64,000 nucleotides of DNA from an uncultured Gammaproteobacteria bacterium (lineage in GTDB: Bacteria > Pseudomonadota > Gammaproteobacteria > Pseudomonadales > Ketobacteraceae). This document shows positions 43,918 through 53,513 of this stretch, in pieces (the stretch's first letter is position 1; each line of letters begins with the position of its first letter). Below the pieces are notes generated by a model, which saw only the letters and a program-made list of their open reading frames with translations, was not told the DNA's origin and searched no databases. A program made the translations under genes and the position numbers. The stretch is taken from positions 16,120-80,119 of the forward strand of contig CAJXZM010000007.1 in assembly GCA_913063125.1 (NCBI GenBank). The letters are read 5' to 3'.

Positions 43918-44970
43918 TTAATTAGGGTTTTTCACTCTATCCAATACTGACAATGGTGCACTAGATTTAAGAATCAATCCGTAAGATGTTTTCTCGAACG
44001 TTCTAAAAATCATCATCATTCCACGGCGATGATCAGGCAGTTTGATCAGTTCTTGAGTAAATTGGTCTTTGACCACCTCACCCTTTGCAAAAACCGCTAA
44101 AACGTCACCAATTTCAACACTTTCTCGAGTTCCACGGTTAATCACCACTACATCGTACAAACTCACATTTTTCACTCCACTAAATACATGGATGATCTGA
44201 CCATCAATTTCTTCAACGGGTGCTTTAGGGTAAAAGGTAGAGTTTACTTTGCGCTCTTCGGTCGGCAACAAACGATCCCCTACCCGAATATCTTCGTTAG
44301 AGCTTTGTACTTTAAAGCGCGCAATATCACCTTCTTCGCTTTCATAACGTACAATACCCAAATCCAATGCCGCAAAGCCCAGCAATTCTTTTGTCTCTGG
44401 ATCTAAGTAGGTTGGACCGCCACGATACACGCCATACGCTTTTTGACTTTCACTCCAGTCACCACGAGCATAAAGATAACTGCCCACACCCATGATAATA
44501 TGCTCTTCATCACCGGCCACGATATACGGTGCAAGACTTAATTCGTCCTTAGCCAGGACGCGGTTATTCACCAAGAAACTTTGAATATGTTCCAAAGGTA
44601 TCGCTGGAATTACCGTATCGATTGGTGTAATACGAGCCTTCGGGGTCAACTTAATAGTATCACCGGGCTTAAACTTTAAAACGCGAGGACCTTTTTCAAC
44701 ATTCAGATACGGTTGCCCTTTCACGTATACTAAACGTAAAACGTCTCCTGGATAGATTAAGTGTGGGTTATCGATCTGAGGATTAACAAACCACAACTCT
44801 GGCCACAACCAGGGGTTTTTCAAGAATGCATTCGAAATATCCCACAACGTATCGCCGGAGCTCACGTTATAGGTAGTAGGATGATTATCTTTCAGCTCAA
44901 CATCAGCGGCGGCTTGAAGGGAAAAACCCAGCAGCCCAACCCCTAACAATCTGAGAAATGATTTCATCAT
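43918..44970 (-). CDS. Secreted LysM-domain protein
   Basis: About 350 residues from ATG 44970 (AAGGGA eight bases upstream); the longer reading frame upstream has no family similarity. A signal peptide ends near LQAAADV. One LysM domain at about 35-85 (YNVSSGDTLWDISNAFLKNPWLWPEL, given here as SGDTLWDIS and PYPGDVL-like YPGDVLRLV) should bind peptidoglycan. The remaining 260 residues are beta-rich without a named enzyme motif. Genes of this type precede dprA and are divergent from def in Pseudomonas. The role is probably envelope-related. Confidence 0.88.
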   Translation of the reverse strand: MMKSFLRLLGVGLLGFSLQAAADVELKDNHPTTYNVSSGDTLWDISNAFLKNPWLWPELWFVNPQIDNPHLIYPGDVLRLVYVKGQPYLNVEKGPRVLKFKPGDTIKLTPKARITPIDTVIPAIPLEHIQSFLVNNRVLAKDELSLAPYIVAGDEEHIIMGVGSYLYARGDWSESQKAYGVYRGGPTYLDPETKELLGFAALDLGIVRYESEEGDIARFKVQSSNEDIRVGDRLLPTEERKVNSTFYPKAPVEEIDGQIIHVFSGVKNVSLYDVVVINRGTRESVEIGDVLAVFAKGEVVKDQFTQELIKLPDHRRGMMMIFRTFEKTSYGLILKSSAPLSVLDRVKNPN

Positions 44971-45292
44971 GGTGAGAATCCCTTTATCATTATTAAACGG
45001 TATTATTAGATCTAGTATTACCTGTGCCAACAACCTGCTCAATAAGCAGCCTATTTTCCACAAATGGTGGTCAATATGTTCGAGAATGCCGCTGAAGCGC
45101 TATAAGCACAAGACATTCTCTTTAAATATAGCCCTTTTATAGAAAAGCTTGGGAACTGTTGCACATTTGCTTTCATTGTAGACGAATTTTTACGTTCAAA
45201 ATGAGCATTTGCAATACAAACATCATCTTAGCAACTTTTATTCGTATTTTACGATAACCTAATCAATAACTTGATAACAACTGACGAACATT

Positions 45293-45808
45293 ATGGCCTT
45301 ATTAGATATATTAGAATTCCCTGATCCGCGACTTCGCACCAAAGCAAAAGATGTAAAAGAAGTTAACAATAGCATCCGCAAGCTCGTGGATAACATGCTA
45401 GAAACCATGTACGAAGCCCCCGGTATCGGTTTGGCAGCCACTCAAGTTAACGTTCATCAACGTGTAGTCGTAATTGATGTTTCTGAAGAAAAGGATCAGC
45501 CCCTTGTTTTGATTAACCCCACCTATCAAATTATAGGGGGTGAGCAAGAATACGACGAAGGTTGCCTTTCCGTACCGGGTTATTATGAAACGGTTATTCG
45601 GGCAGAGAAAATACAACTAAATGCCATCGATCGTGACGGTAACGCCTTCGAAATGCAATGTGATGAGCTACTGGCTATCTGTGTACAGCATGAAATTGAT
45701 CATCTTAATGGTGTATTATTTGTTGATCATATATCCAAGCTAAAACGTGAGCGAATTAAAGCCAAGCTTGTCAAAGCCCACAAGGCCGAGTTGAAAAAGC
45801 ACCGCTAA
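45293..45808 (+). CDS. def: Peptide deformylase
   Basis: A 171-residue Fe(II)/Zn metalloenzyme that removes the formyl group from new proteins. Three motifs are complete: GIGLAATQV (motif 1), EGCLSVPG (motif 2, metal Cys), and QHEIDHLNG (motif 3, two metal His and the catalytic Glu). Length is normal for type 1 deformylases. It is the first gene of the def-fmt-rsmB-hrpB run and divergent from the LysM gene. Confidence 0.97.
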   Translation: MALLDILEFPDPRLRTKAKDVKEVNNSIRKLVDNMLETMYEAPGIGLAATQVNVHQRVVVIDVSEEKDQPLVLINPTYQIIGGEQEYDEGCLSVPGYYETVIRAEKIQLNAIDRDGNAFEMQCDELLAICVQHEIDHLNGVLFVDHISKLKRERIKAKLVKAHKAELKKHR

Positions 45809-45920
45809 AAAGTGCTCGGCTTATCATCATTTTCACCACAAACCTAAGCCAAAGGTTAACCTCGTACTCTAACCTTCACATATTTATTGCCTTTACCCGG
45901 GTAATTATTGGAACTCAGCT

Positions 45921-46910
45921 TTGAAGCAACCTCAAAATAACACCCCACCACTTAATATCGTGTTTGCCGGCACCCCAGATTTTGCCGCCTCAGTGATGAC
46001 GGCCATTCTCAACGGTCCTCACAATATCATTGGCTGTTATACACAACCTGATCGCCCTGCAGGTCGAGGCCGTAAATTAACCGCGAGTCCAGTTAAAGCC
46101 CTCGCCCAAGAGCACGATATTCCTGTTTACCAGCCCCTAAACTTTAAGCAAGCTGAAGACTTGGAGCAATTACAGGCATTAAACGCAGATTTAATGGTAG
46201 TGGTTGCCTATGGCATCATATTACCCAAAGCGGTTCTTGAAACACCGAGATTCGGTTGCATTAACGTACATGCCTCATTGTTGCCCCGTTGGCGCGGCGC
46301 CGCCCCCATTCAACGAGCCATTGCAGAAGGAGACAGAGAAACCGGGGTTACCATTATGCAAATGGATGAAGGGTTAGACACAGGCGCAATGTTAAGCAAA
46401 GTAAGTACACCCATCAGTCTATCCGACACCGGAGGCTCACTACATGATCGACTTGCTGAACTGGGTGCCGAAGCCTGCGTAGCCTCTTTGAATGCAATCA
46501 ATACCGGAGACATCGATGCAGAACCTCAAGATAATGATCTCGCCAATTACGCACATAAATTAAGCAAAGAAGAAGGCCGTATTCAGTGGAACCTGCCTAG
46601 CGATCAAGTTCACAATCTAATTCGAGCGTTTAACCCGTGGCCCGTGGCACACACTGAAATGGACGGCAAAAAAGTTCGCCTTTTTGATGTTGAACTCCTT
46701 GATTCAAGTGTGGTTGATACAGATACCATTTCCCCTCAAGGCACTCCTGGAACCATCCTAGCCGCCAATAAACAGGGCCTCACGGTAGCAACAGGTACGG
46801 GCGCAATACGAATTACCCGTATGCAACTTAGCGGTGCAAAACAATTACCGGTTACCGATATATTAAATAGCCGAAAAGAACAATTTTCCGTAGGGAAGCA
46901 GTTTATCTAA
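45921..46910 (+). CDS. fmt: Methionyl-tRNA formyltransferase
   Basis: A 329-residue enzyme that formylates initiator Met-tRNA using 10-formyl-tetrahydrofolate. FAGTPDFAA at the N-terminus, NVHASLLPRWRGAAPIQ with the catalytic Asn and His, and the Asp of MQMDEGLDTGAM mark the family; the C-terminal OB-like domain follows from about residue 210. The start codon is TTG/ATG-proximal; the frame begins at 45921 with TTG (TTGAAGCAACCTC), after GGAACTCAGC. The stop codon overlaps the rsmB start by one base (TAATG). Confidence 0.95.
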   Translation: MKQPQNNTPPLNIVFAGTPDFAASVMTAILNGPHNIIGCYTQPDRPAGRGRKLTASPVKALAQEHDIPVYQPLNFKQAEDLEQLQALNADLMVVVAYGIILPKAVLETPRFGCINVHASLLPRWRGAAPIQRAIAEGDRETGVTIMQMDEGLDTGAMLSKVSTPISLSDTGGSLHDRLAELGAEACVASLNAINTGDIDAEPQDNDLANYAHKLSKEEGRIQWNLPSDQVHNLIRAFNPWPVAHTEMDGKKVRLFDVELLDSSVVDTDTISPQGTPGTILAANKQGLTVATGTGAIRITRMQLSGAKQLPVTDILNSRKEQFSVGKQFI

Positions 46911-48301
46911 TGCCAATGAATGAACGAGCACTTGCAGCACAGATACTCAATGATGTATTACCCCTTAAAAAAGGTCAGGTACATAACGGCCGATCATTAT
47001 CCGCTGTTCTGCCTAAAACCTTAGCCAAATACCCCGAAGCAAATCGGCCTCTATTACAAGAGTTGTGTTTTGGTGTTTGTCGTTGGTTTATTCGGTTAGA
47101 CAAAATAGCAAGCCTGATAACCAATCACCCGTTCAAAACACGAGATAGCGATATTCACGCCTTGTTGCTAGTGGGCATCTATCAAATACTCCATCTCCGA
47201 GTTCCCGACCACGCAGCTATCTCCGAAACGGTTGAAGCAACCCGACAAATGGATAAAGCCTGGGCCGCCAAAGTTATTAACGGTACCTTACGACGTCTAC
47301 AACGAGAAAAAAGTGAACTCGAACAATCACTACCCGATAACCTCACCGTTCAAGCAGCCCATCCAAAATGGTTGGTGGATATGATCAAGGCCGCCTGGCC
47401 AGAACAGGCAGAACGCATTGTGAGTAATAATAATACTCAAGCTCCTATGACCATACGTGTTAACCCTCGGCACAATCAACGGGAAAGCTATCTACAGCAG
47501 CTAAAACAGAAGGGCATTCAAGCCAAACTCTGCGAATTCTCCAACTGTGGCATTCAGCTGGATAAACCCTGCTCTGTAGAAAAACTTCCCGGTTTCGACC
47601 AAGGCCACTGTTTTGTACAAGATGAAGCCGCTCAACTATCCGCAACGTTATTGGATGCTCAACCCGGTGACAAGGTACTGGACGCCTGCGCAGCCCCCGG
47701 TGGCAAAACCACCCATATCGCCGAATTACAACCAGAGCTCAGCGCATTGGTCGCACTTGACGCTGACGAACAACGTGTTATTCGAATTCATGAAAACCTC
47801 ACACGACTTTCATTAACCGCAGAAGTTCACGCGCAATCCTTAGAAGACTTCACTCAACAGTATCTAGAAAAACCCATCGAAAACACCACAGAAAACACTG
47901 TCATTATCGATAGTAGAAACGAAAATGACCGTCCTCTTTTCGATCGTATTTTATTAGATGCCCCTTGTTCCGCGGTAGGCGTCATTCGCCGTCACCCCGA
48001 TATAAAATGGTTACGTAAACGCACCGATATCAACACTCTCGCAGAAACACAATTACGGTTACTCAAAACCGCCTGGACCATACTCGCCCCCGGTGGCACA
48101 TTACTCTATGCCACCTGTTCAATATTACCTCACGAAAATGAGCGGGTTGTTAATGCCTTTCTAGCAGAACAAAGCGATGCCAAAGAGCAAGTATTGAATG
48201 TTACCTGGGGACAACCTGCATCCGTTGGCGTGCAGTTATTACCACAAAAAGATGGCCATGACGGATTTTATTATGCGAAGCTAATAAAAGCAGGGAATTA
48301 A
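46910..48301 (+). CDS. rsmB: 16S rRNA (cytosine-967-C5)-methyltransferase RsmB
   Basis: A 463-residue protein with an N-terminal NusB-like RNA-binding domain (about 1-140, AISETVEATRQM) and a class I methyltransferase domain. LDACAAPGGKTTHIAEL is the SAM site, and the two catalytic motifs are DAPCSAVG and YATCSILP. Compared with E. coli RsmB (429) there is extra sequence between ESLEDF and FDRILLDAPC, a Thr/Asn/Glu-rich insertion of about 15-20 residues (KPIENTTENT). Starts inside the fmt stop codon, so translation is coupled. A second ATG lies at 46916. Confidence 0.94.
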   Translation: MPMNERALAAQILNDVLPLKKGQVHNGRSLSAVLPKTLAKYPEANRPLLQELCFGVCRWFIRLDKIASLITNHPFKTRDSDIHALLLVGIYQILHLRVPDHAAISETVEATRQMDKAWAAKVINGTLRRLQREKSELEQSLPDNLTVQAAHPKWLVDMIKAAWPEQAERIVSNNNTQAPMTIRVNPRHNQRESYLQQLKQKGIQAKLCEFSNCGIQLDKPCSVEKLPGFDQGHCFVQDEAAQLSATLLDAQPGDKVLDACAAPGGKTTHIAELQPELSALVALDADEQRVIRIHENLTRLSLTAEVHAQSLEDFTQQYLEKPIENTTENTVIIDSRNENDRPLFDRILLDAPCSAVGVIRRHPDIKWLRKRTDINTLAETQLRLLKTAWTILAPGGTLLYATCSILPHENERVVNAFLAEQSDAKEQVLNVTWGQPASVGVQLLPQKDGHDGFYYAKLIKAGN

Positions 48302-48306
48302 GAAGC

Positions 48307-50700
48307 GTGGAGACCAGCATCCCTATCGACACCATTCAAGGTGAATTCTTAACGCTACTGCCCCATCATCACCTTATCGTCGAAGCTGACACCGGGTCGG
48401 GAAAATCCACCCGGCTTCCCTTATGGATTGCCGACAACGACCCTACAAAAAAAGTGTTAGTAATCGAGCCACGTCGTATCGCCTGCGTAGCACTCGCCAC
48501 CTACGTCGCCACCTTAGCCAATACAAAACTCGGTCACGATGTCGGATATGCCATCCGCTTTGACCAAAAATTTAACGCCACTACTCGCATCTTATTTGTA
48601 ACACCAGGAATCGCCTTACGTTGGTTAGCAGATAATCATCTTTCTGATTATGCCACCATCATGATTGACGAATTTCATGAACGCCGATGGGATACCGACT
48701 TACTACTTGCATTGCTCAAAAAGAAAAACCTACACAGGCTGATCCTGACCTCCGCAACCATTAAGGGTCAACAGCTTGCAAACTATCTTGGCGGTAAATG
48801 TCTCACCAGTGAAGGGCGAATATTTCCTGTCACAACAAGCTATATCGGCATACAACCTCAGCAAATGCCAAGTACCACCAACCTTGACAAGCGTATTCAA
48901 CAGGCCTGTGAAGTAGCACTAAGCCAACTTAAAAAGACAAAAAAAAATCACGACATCTTAGTGTTTTTGCCCGGTAAAAAAGAAATCCAGAATGCAGCGC
49001 AACAATTAAAAAGTATTGATGCCGACGTCATTGGCTTATCCGCCAGTGCCAGCCCACAAGAACAGCAACGCGCACTCAACCAACAACCCAGACGACGCAT
49101 TATCTTATCCACCAATGTCGCCGAAACATCCTTAACTATTCCCAATATTGGTGTTGTTATCGACAGCGGAATGGAGCGACGAACACATCAACGTAATGGC
49201 CGTACTGTACTCGGGTTAGATGCCATATCGAAAGCCAGTGCCGACCAACGAAAAGGCAGGGCAGGGCGCCTTTTTGACGGTGTCTGTATTCGATTGTGGG
49301 GGGAATACGCCCCACTCACTGACACAAGCCCTCCAGAGATATTACGTGAAGAGTTAACTGAATTGGTACTCGCTGCCGCTTGCAACGACGTTTCCATAAA
49401 CGACCTGGATTTCCCCAACACATTACCTAAAAAATCTCTTGATATTGCAACCACACGTTTGCTGGCAATGAACGCAATCAACACCTCCGGCCTTGCCACA
49501 ACACACGGAAAACAACTGTATCCACTGCCCATAGATTCACTTTTCTCTCACCTTGTCACCGCAATGCCTAACGAGAGTTGCAAAACGGCCATGGTGGATT
49601 TAATTGCTGCCCTCAGTGTCAATCAATCCCTGATATCGATACCCAAAAGTGAACAGGCAAGACAAACGCTTACACACTGGGAAAGTCGTGACTGTGATGC
49701 AATGACACTTATCCGCGTCATTCGCCAATCCAATCCTGAAGATATTATCGTCAATGAAAAACTACGCAATGACGCACGAAAGCTGTCTCGACAAATTAGA
49801 AAAACTCTGCACCTGCCGGCACTTGATGTAATATCATCGTCAGACAAAAAAAGACTTGATGTAGACCGTCAGCAGTTTGTTGAAGCTATCATCAAGGCCG
49901 TGCCTGAACTTGTATTTATTCGCCGAGAAAAACGCCGAAGCGCGCTAGGAAATGGTTACGGTGAAGCGGTTGTTAGTGATAACAGCCGTCTGCAAGATAA
50001 TATCGAAGCCTGCATTGTGTTTGATCAACATAATTTACCTGGCAAAGGTTTACGAGAAACCATCACCATCGCAACATGCATTGCACCGATCTCATTCTCC
50101 GATATTATTCACGCAGATCTACACACTGAAAAATTGGGCCATATTCACTGGAAAAAACAACACCTTTTAATACAAACACAGTTGATGTATGCCGGTAGGA
50201 TTATCGGCAACCATGAAACAACACCTGAAGGACACCTCGCCAGAAAAGCAATTACTCAATTAATTGTAGAAAACCGTATTCTTCCAGGTTTGAATCACCA
50301 ACTTCAAGAAGACATTGATGCTTTGGCGCTCTATCAGTCAATGAATCAATCACAGGGCACACCCGCCAACATCCCCAATTCAGTAGAAGAGTGGGTATCA
50401 GACAAATTACAACTATTAGGTGTAGAAAACAGCGATGATCTACAACTTATTGATGCATCGGACTTGCGATTTAACGGTATTCCAGATTGGGAAAAAGCAT
50501 CCTTTTTAGATCGCTTTCCACAAACCGTAACACTCAGCGATATAACATTGAGTGTTACCTATGCCGTAGGTAAAAAACAAATAACCCTGAACAAGATAAG
50601 CGGCGATAGAAAAACCGAGCCCAAACGTTGGGAGTTACCTCCTTGGCAGGGCTGGCGTATTCGTTATAAAAAAGCGAGTCGTATTGTGGACATTAAGTAA
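48307..50700 (+). CDS. hrpB: HrpB-like DEAH-box helicase
   Basis: A 797-residue superfamily 2 RNA-type helicase. Walker A ADTGSGKST at 27-35, EPRRIA, DEFHER at 121-126 (the HrpB variant of DEAH), TSATI near 148, STNVAETSLTIP and QRKGRAGR complete the motor. HA2 and HrpB C-terminal regions follow, ending WQGWRIRYKKASR. The start is GTG 48307, five bases after rsmB. Function in bacteria is poorly defined. It is inserted between rsmB and trkA, which are adjacent in Pseudomonas. Confidence 0.88.
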   Translation: METSIPIDTIQGEFLTLLPHHHLIVEADTGSGKSTRLPLWIADNDPTKKVLVIEPRRIACVALATYVATLANTKLGHDVGYAIRFDQKFNATTRILFVTPGIALRWLADNHLSDYATIMIDEFHERRWDTDLLLALLKKKNLHRLILTSATIKGQQLANYLGGKCLTSEGRIFPVTTSYIGIQPQQMPSTTNLDKRIQQACEVALSQLKKTKKNHDILVFLPGKKEIQNAAQQLKSIDADVIGLSASASPQEQQRALNQQPRRRIILSTNVAETSLTIPNIGVVIDSGMERRTHQRNGRTVLGLDAISKASADQRKGRAGRLFDGVCIRLWGEYAPLTDTSPPEILREELTELVLAAACNDVSINDLDFPNTLPKKSLDIATTRLLAMNAINTSGLATTHGKQLYPLPIDSLFSHLVTAMPNESCKTAMVDLIAALSVNQSLISIPKSEQARQTLTHWESRDCDAMTLIRVIRQSNPEDIIVNEKLRNDARKLSRQIRKTLHLPALDVISSSDKKRLDVDRQQFVEAIIKAVPELVFIRREKRRSALGNGYGEAVVSDNSRLQDNIEACIVFDQHNLPGKGLRETITIATCIAPISFSDIIHADLHTEKLGHIHWKKQHLLIQTQLMYAGRIIGNHETTPEGHLARKAITQLIVENRILPGLNHQLQEDIDALALYQSMNQSQGTPANIPNSVEEWVSDKLQLLGVENSDDLQLIDASDLRFNGIPDWEKASFLDRFPQTVTLSDITLSVTYAVGKKQITLNKISGDRKTEPKRWELPPWQGWRIRYKKASRIVDIK

Positions 50701-50754
50701 TACATCAACCCAAAAAGTAACGTTTATATCACCCGGTGTTTATTATAGAAACAC

Positions 50755-51507
50755 TTAATGCAAACAACACTGCTTATACTTTTTTCCACTACCACAGGGG
50801 CAAGGATCATTTCGGCCAACTTTTGCTTCAGCAACATGAGGTTGTAAACTTGGATCAGCTGCTAACTTCTGCTCATACAGCTTTCTTCCAGTAAACGCAT
50901 AGGCCTTTATTGTATTTGGCAATAATCGTAAAAAATCCTCATAAATTTCTTCGAAAGTGATGTCATCATTTTCAATCAGTTCTTCATGCAGATCTCGCGA
51001 GAAGCCTTCGTCGGAAAAGAAACTTAGCATGACGGACTTAATGTTATGGTCCTCTTCCAAGACATCAATCATTGCCTCTTCCCACACCTCACCTAACCAT
51101 TCAGAGGCATCAATGAACCCTTGGGACCACTGCCCAAGATCACTCTCCATACCAAAATTTCCAGACATCGTGTCACTTAACACCAGTGCCTGAGGAAACT
51201 CCGCCCCCCCTTCCTGAACTTGATCCATTATGTAGTTAAAAAAATCAATCAATATTTGAAACGTCTTTTCATCATCAAATATGACCTGGGTCACGGCATC
51301 ATTTTCACCAAATAGACTTGGAACCCACTCTTCGGGACCAATCGCGATAGGTGCACTACAAAGGCCAAACAAAAAACCGTGAATCACATTGAAGCTCATT
51401 GGAAAGTCATGCTCTTCACTGAGAGCCATTACCTTTGTCAGCCCTGCGGCAAACACTTTTTCTTGTTTTGCTTTCTTTGAATCTAACGCTCTATCAAACA
51501 TACTCAT
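50755..51507 (-). CDS. UPF0149/YecA family protein with SEC-C zinc motif
   Basis: About 250 residues from ATG 51507 (AAGAGAC upstream); the longer frame begins at a TTG. The N-terminal two thirds are the UPF0149 helical domain ([41 protein letters not shown] given here as [11 protein letters not shown] and [10 protein letters not shown]). The C-terminus [18 protein letters not shown] is a complete SEC-C zinc motif, the same as in the tail of SecA and E. coli YecA. In YecA this motif supports interaction with the ribosome or translocon. It converges with hrpB. Confidence 0.88.
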   Translation of the reverse strand: MSMFDRALDSKKAKQEKVFAAGLTKVMALSEEHDFPMSFNVIHGFLFGLCSAPIAIGPEEWVPSLFGENDAVTQVIFDDEKTFQILIDFFNYIMDQVQEGGAEFPQALVLSDTMSGNFGMESDLGQWSQGFIDASEWLGEVWEEAMIDVLEEDHNIKSVMLSFFSDEGFSRDLHEELIENDDITFEEIYEDFLRLLPNTIKAYAFTGRKLYEQKLAADPSLQPHVAEAKVGRNDPCPCGSGKKYKQCCLH

Positions 51508-51561
51508 AATGTTGTCTCTTTGATCATCACCAAGTAAGAAAAATCGATTTATCAAACCTTA

Positions 51562-51889
51562 CTAGATAGTAAGTGACCAATACTTTGATGCTTCTCGCAC
51601 CAACTGTTCTCTAAAGTGAGGATGGGCGATATTAATGAGGGCTTTTGCACGTTCTCGTCAACTTTTCCCACGTAAACACGCAATAACATATTCTGTGACC
51701 ACATAGTGTACATTACCTCGCGGTGTGACAACACCCGCCCCTTGCTGTAATACCGCTGAAATACGGGATAATGTGCCTTTTGCTGTGGTAGATGGAAAAG
51801 CAAAAATTGAGCGTCCATGGCCTGACAACGTCGCAATAAGCCCTCCAATATTGAGATTTACCTCCTTATGGTTTGCCTTATTTATACTC
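51562..51889 (-). pseudogene. Remnant of an acetyl-CoA hydrolase/transferase gene
   Basis: Read on minus in the frame ending at TAG 51562, the translation contains IFAFPSTTAKGTLSRI, GAGVVTPRGNVHYVVTEY and KALINIAHPHFREQL, the C-terminal part of acetyl-CoA hydrolase/4-hydroxybutyrate CoA-transferase proteins (family form ALPSTAAKGTISRI, GVVTTRAHVHYVVTEYG, LRERARALIAIAHPDFRE). A TGA at 51658-51660 interrupts LRGKS-stop-RERAKALI, and the roughly 400 upstream residues of a full enzyme are missing. No start or complete frame exists. It is a decayed fragment and not expressed as enzyme. Confidence 0.82.
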
Positions 51890-52124
51890 TCAGATTAGAG
51901 GGTTAATGACCAAAACGCATTGAACTAATACTAACTTAATGTGAAGTCCCTCTATTTTACGCCGATTCCACAACCCAACAGCCCAACAACACCTCTTTGC
52001 AACAATTCAACGATTCTCCACCTGTCATGGATATGCTATTCTGATTAGCATTCATTCGACGTTATAAAAACTACAAAAGTTAAAAGCGTTTTCTTGATCT
52101 ACAGATATTTTAAGACGTCCAATT

Positions 52125-53501
52125 ATGAAAATCATTATCCTGGGTGCAGGCCAAGTCGGAGGCACTCTTGCGGCGAACCTCGCCAGCGAACATAACGACA
52201 TCACCATTGTTGATACCGATGGAGATCGTTTGCACGAGCTTCAAGAACGTTATGATATTCGAACGATTCAGGGTATGGCATCTCATCCAACAGTTCTGCA
52301 TCAGGCAGGCGCCGATGATGCCGATATGCTTATTGCTGTAACTAATAGTGATGAGATAAATATGGTTGCCTGCCAGGTAGCCTATTCATTACACAGAACT
52401 CCCACCAAGATAGCTCGAGTACGCTCCACCAGCTATCTCAATAGAAGTAAGGGGCTCTTTAATAGCGACGCCTTCCCTATAGACGTCATCATCAGTCCTG
52501 AACAAGAAGTAACCAATCACATAAAGCGCCTCATCGAACACCCGGGTTCACTGCAGGTACTGGATTTCGCCGGTGGAAAACTACAACTCGTCGCCGTTAA
52601 AGCCTACTTTAACGGCCCATTAGTGGGGCGAGAATTACGCTATTTACGCCAACATATGCCCTCTGTTGATACCCGAGTTGCCGCAATATTTCGTCGTGAC
52701 CGCGCCATAATACCTGAAGGCACCACCATTATCGAAGCAGATGATGAGGTGTTTTTTATTGCCGCCCGAAACCATATTCGAGCAGTAATGAGTGAACTGC
52801 GGGGCCTTGAACATAACTATAAAAAAATCATTATCGCTGGGGGTGGCAACATTGGCGAACGATTATGCGAAGCCATTGAAAGCCGTTACCAAGTTAAGGT
52901 GATTGATAGGAATGTTGATCGCTGTCGCTACCTTGCTGAAAAACTTGCCCGCACCATAGTAATAAAAGGCAATGCATCTGACCAAGACCTCTTATTAGAA
53001 GAAAACGTGGAAGATGCCGATGTGTTCCTGGCCGTAACGAATGATGACGAGGCCAACATCATGTCATCTATGCTAGCAAAACGGCTCGGCGCTAAAAAAG
53101 TCATGACACTCATTAACAACCCCGCTTATGTGGACCTTGTCCAGGGTGGGGATATCGATATTGCGATCTCTCCACAACAAGCTACTATCGGTAGTTTGTT
53201 AACCCATGTGCGCCGTGGTGATGTTGCCAATGTTCACTCCTTACGCCGTGGCGCTGCTGAAGCCATCGAAGCGATTGCCCATGGTGATGAAAATTCATCA
53301 AAGGTTGTCGGTAAAATGATCGGTGAGGTGGACTTACCTGAAGGAACCAATATTGGTGCCATCGTACGTAACGACGAAGTATTAATAGCCCACGATGATG
53401 TTGTTATTGAATCCGGTGACCACGTTATCTTATTCCTAGTGGATAAACGCCGCATCTCTGATGTTGAGCGACTTTTCCAAGTGGGTATTACCTTCTTTTA
53501 A
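52125..53501 (+). CDS. trkA: Trk potassium uptake regulatory protein TrkA
   Basis: A 458-residue peripheral membrane protein with two RCK (KTN) units. Each starts with a Rossmann loop: [13 protein letters not shown] at the N-terminus and [12 protein letters not shown] near residue 235, each followed by a TrkA-C domain. It binds NAD(H) and ATP and gates TrkH. It is cotranscribed with trkH (12-base gap). The trkA-rsmB adjacency of Pseudomonas is broken by hrpB, the UPF0149 gene and a pseudogene. Confidence 0.97.
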   Translation: MKIIILGAGQVGGTLAANLASEHNDITIVDTDGDRLHELQERYDIRTIQGMASHPTVLHQAGADDADMLIAVTNSDEINMVACQVAYSLHRTPTKIARVRSTSYLNRSKGLFNSDAFPIDVIISPEQEVTNHIKRLIEHPGSLQVLDFAGGKLQLVAVKAYFNGPLVGRELRYLRQHMPSVDTRVAAIFRRDRAIIPEGTTIIEADDEVFFIAARNHIRAVMSELRGLEHNYKKIIIAGGGNIGERLCEAIESRYQVKVIDRNVDRCRYLAEKLARTIVIKGNASDQDLLLEENVEDADVFLAVTNDDEANIMSSMLAKRLGAKKVMTLINNPAYVDLVQGGDIDIAISPQQATIGSLLTHVRRGDVANVHSLRRGAAEAIEAIAHGDENSSKVVGKMIGEVDLPEGTNIGAIVRNDEVLIAHDDVVIESGDHVILFLVDKRRISDVERLFQVGITFF

Positions 53502-53513
53502 CCGAGACCTTCC

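Noticed and set aside
51658..51660. In-frame TGA as possible selenocysteine
   Set aside because: The family has an ordinary Leu here, no insertion element is seen, and the gene also lacks its N-terminal part; it is a nonsense change in a remnant.
51552..51848. 98-codon open frame on minus
   Set aside because: It overlaps the decayed acetyl-CoA hydrolase fragment in a different frame; the homologous frame is the one ending at 51562, so this one is chance.
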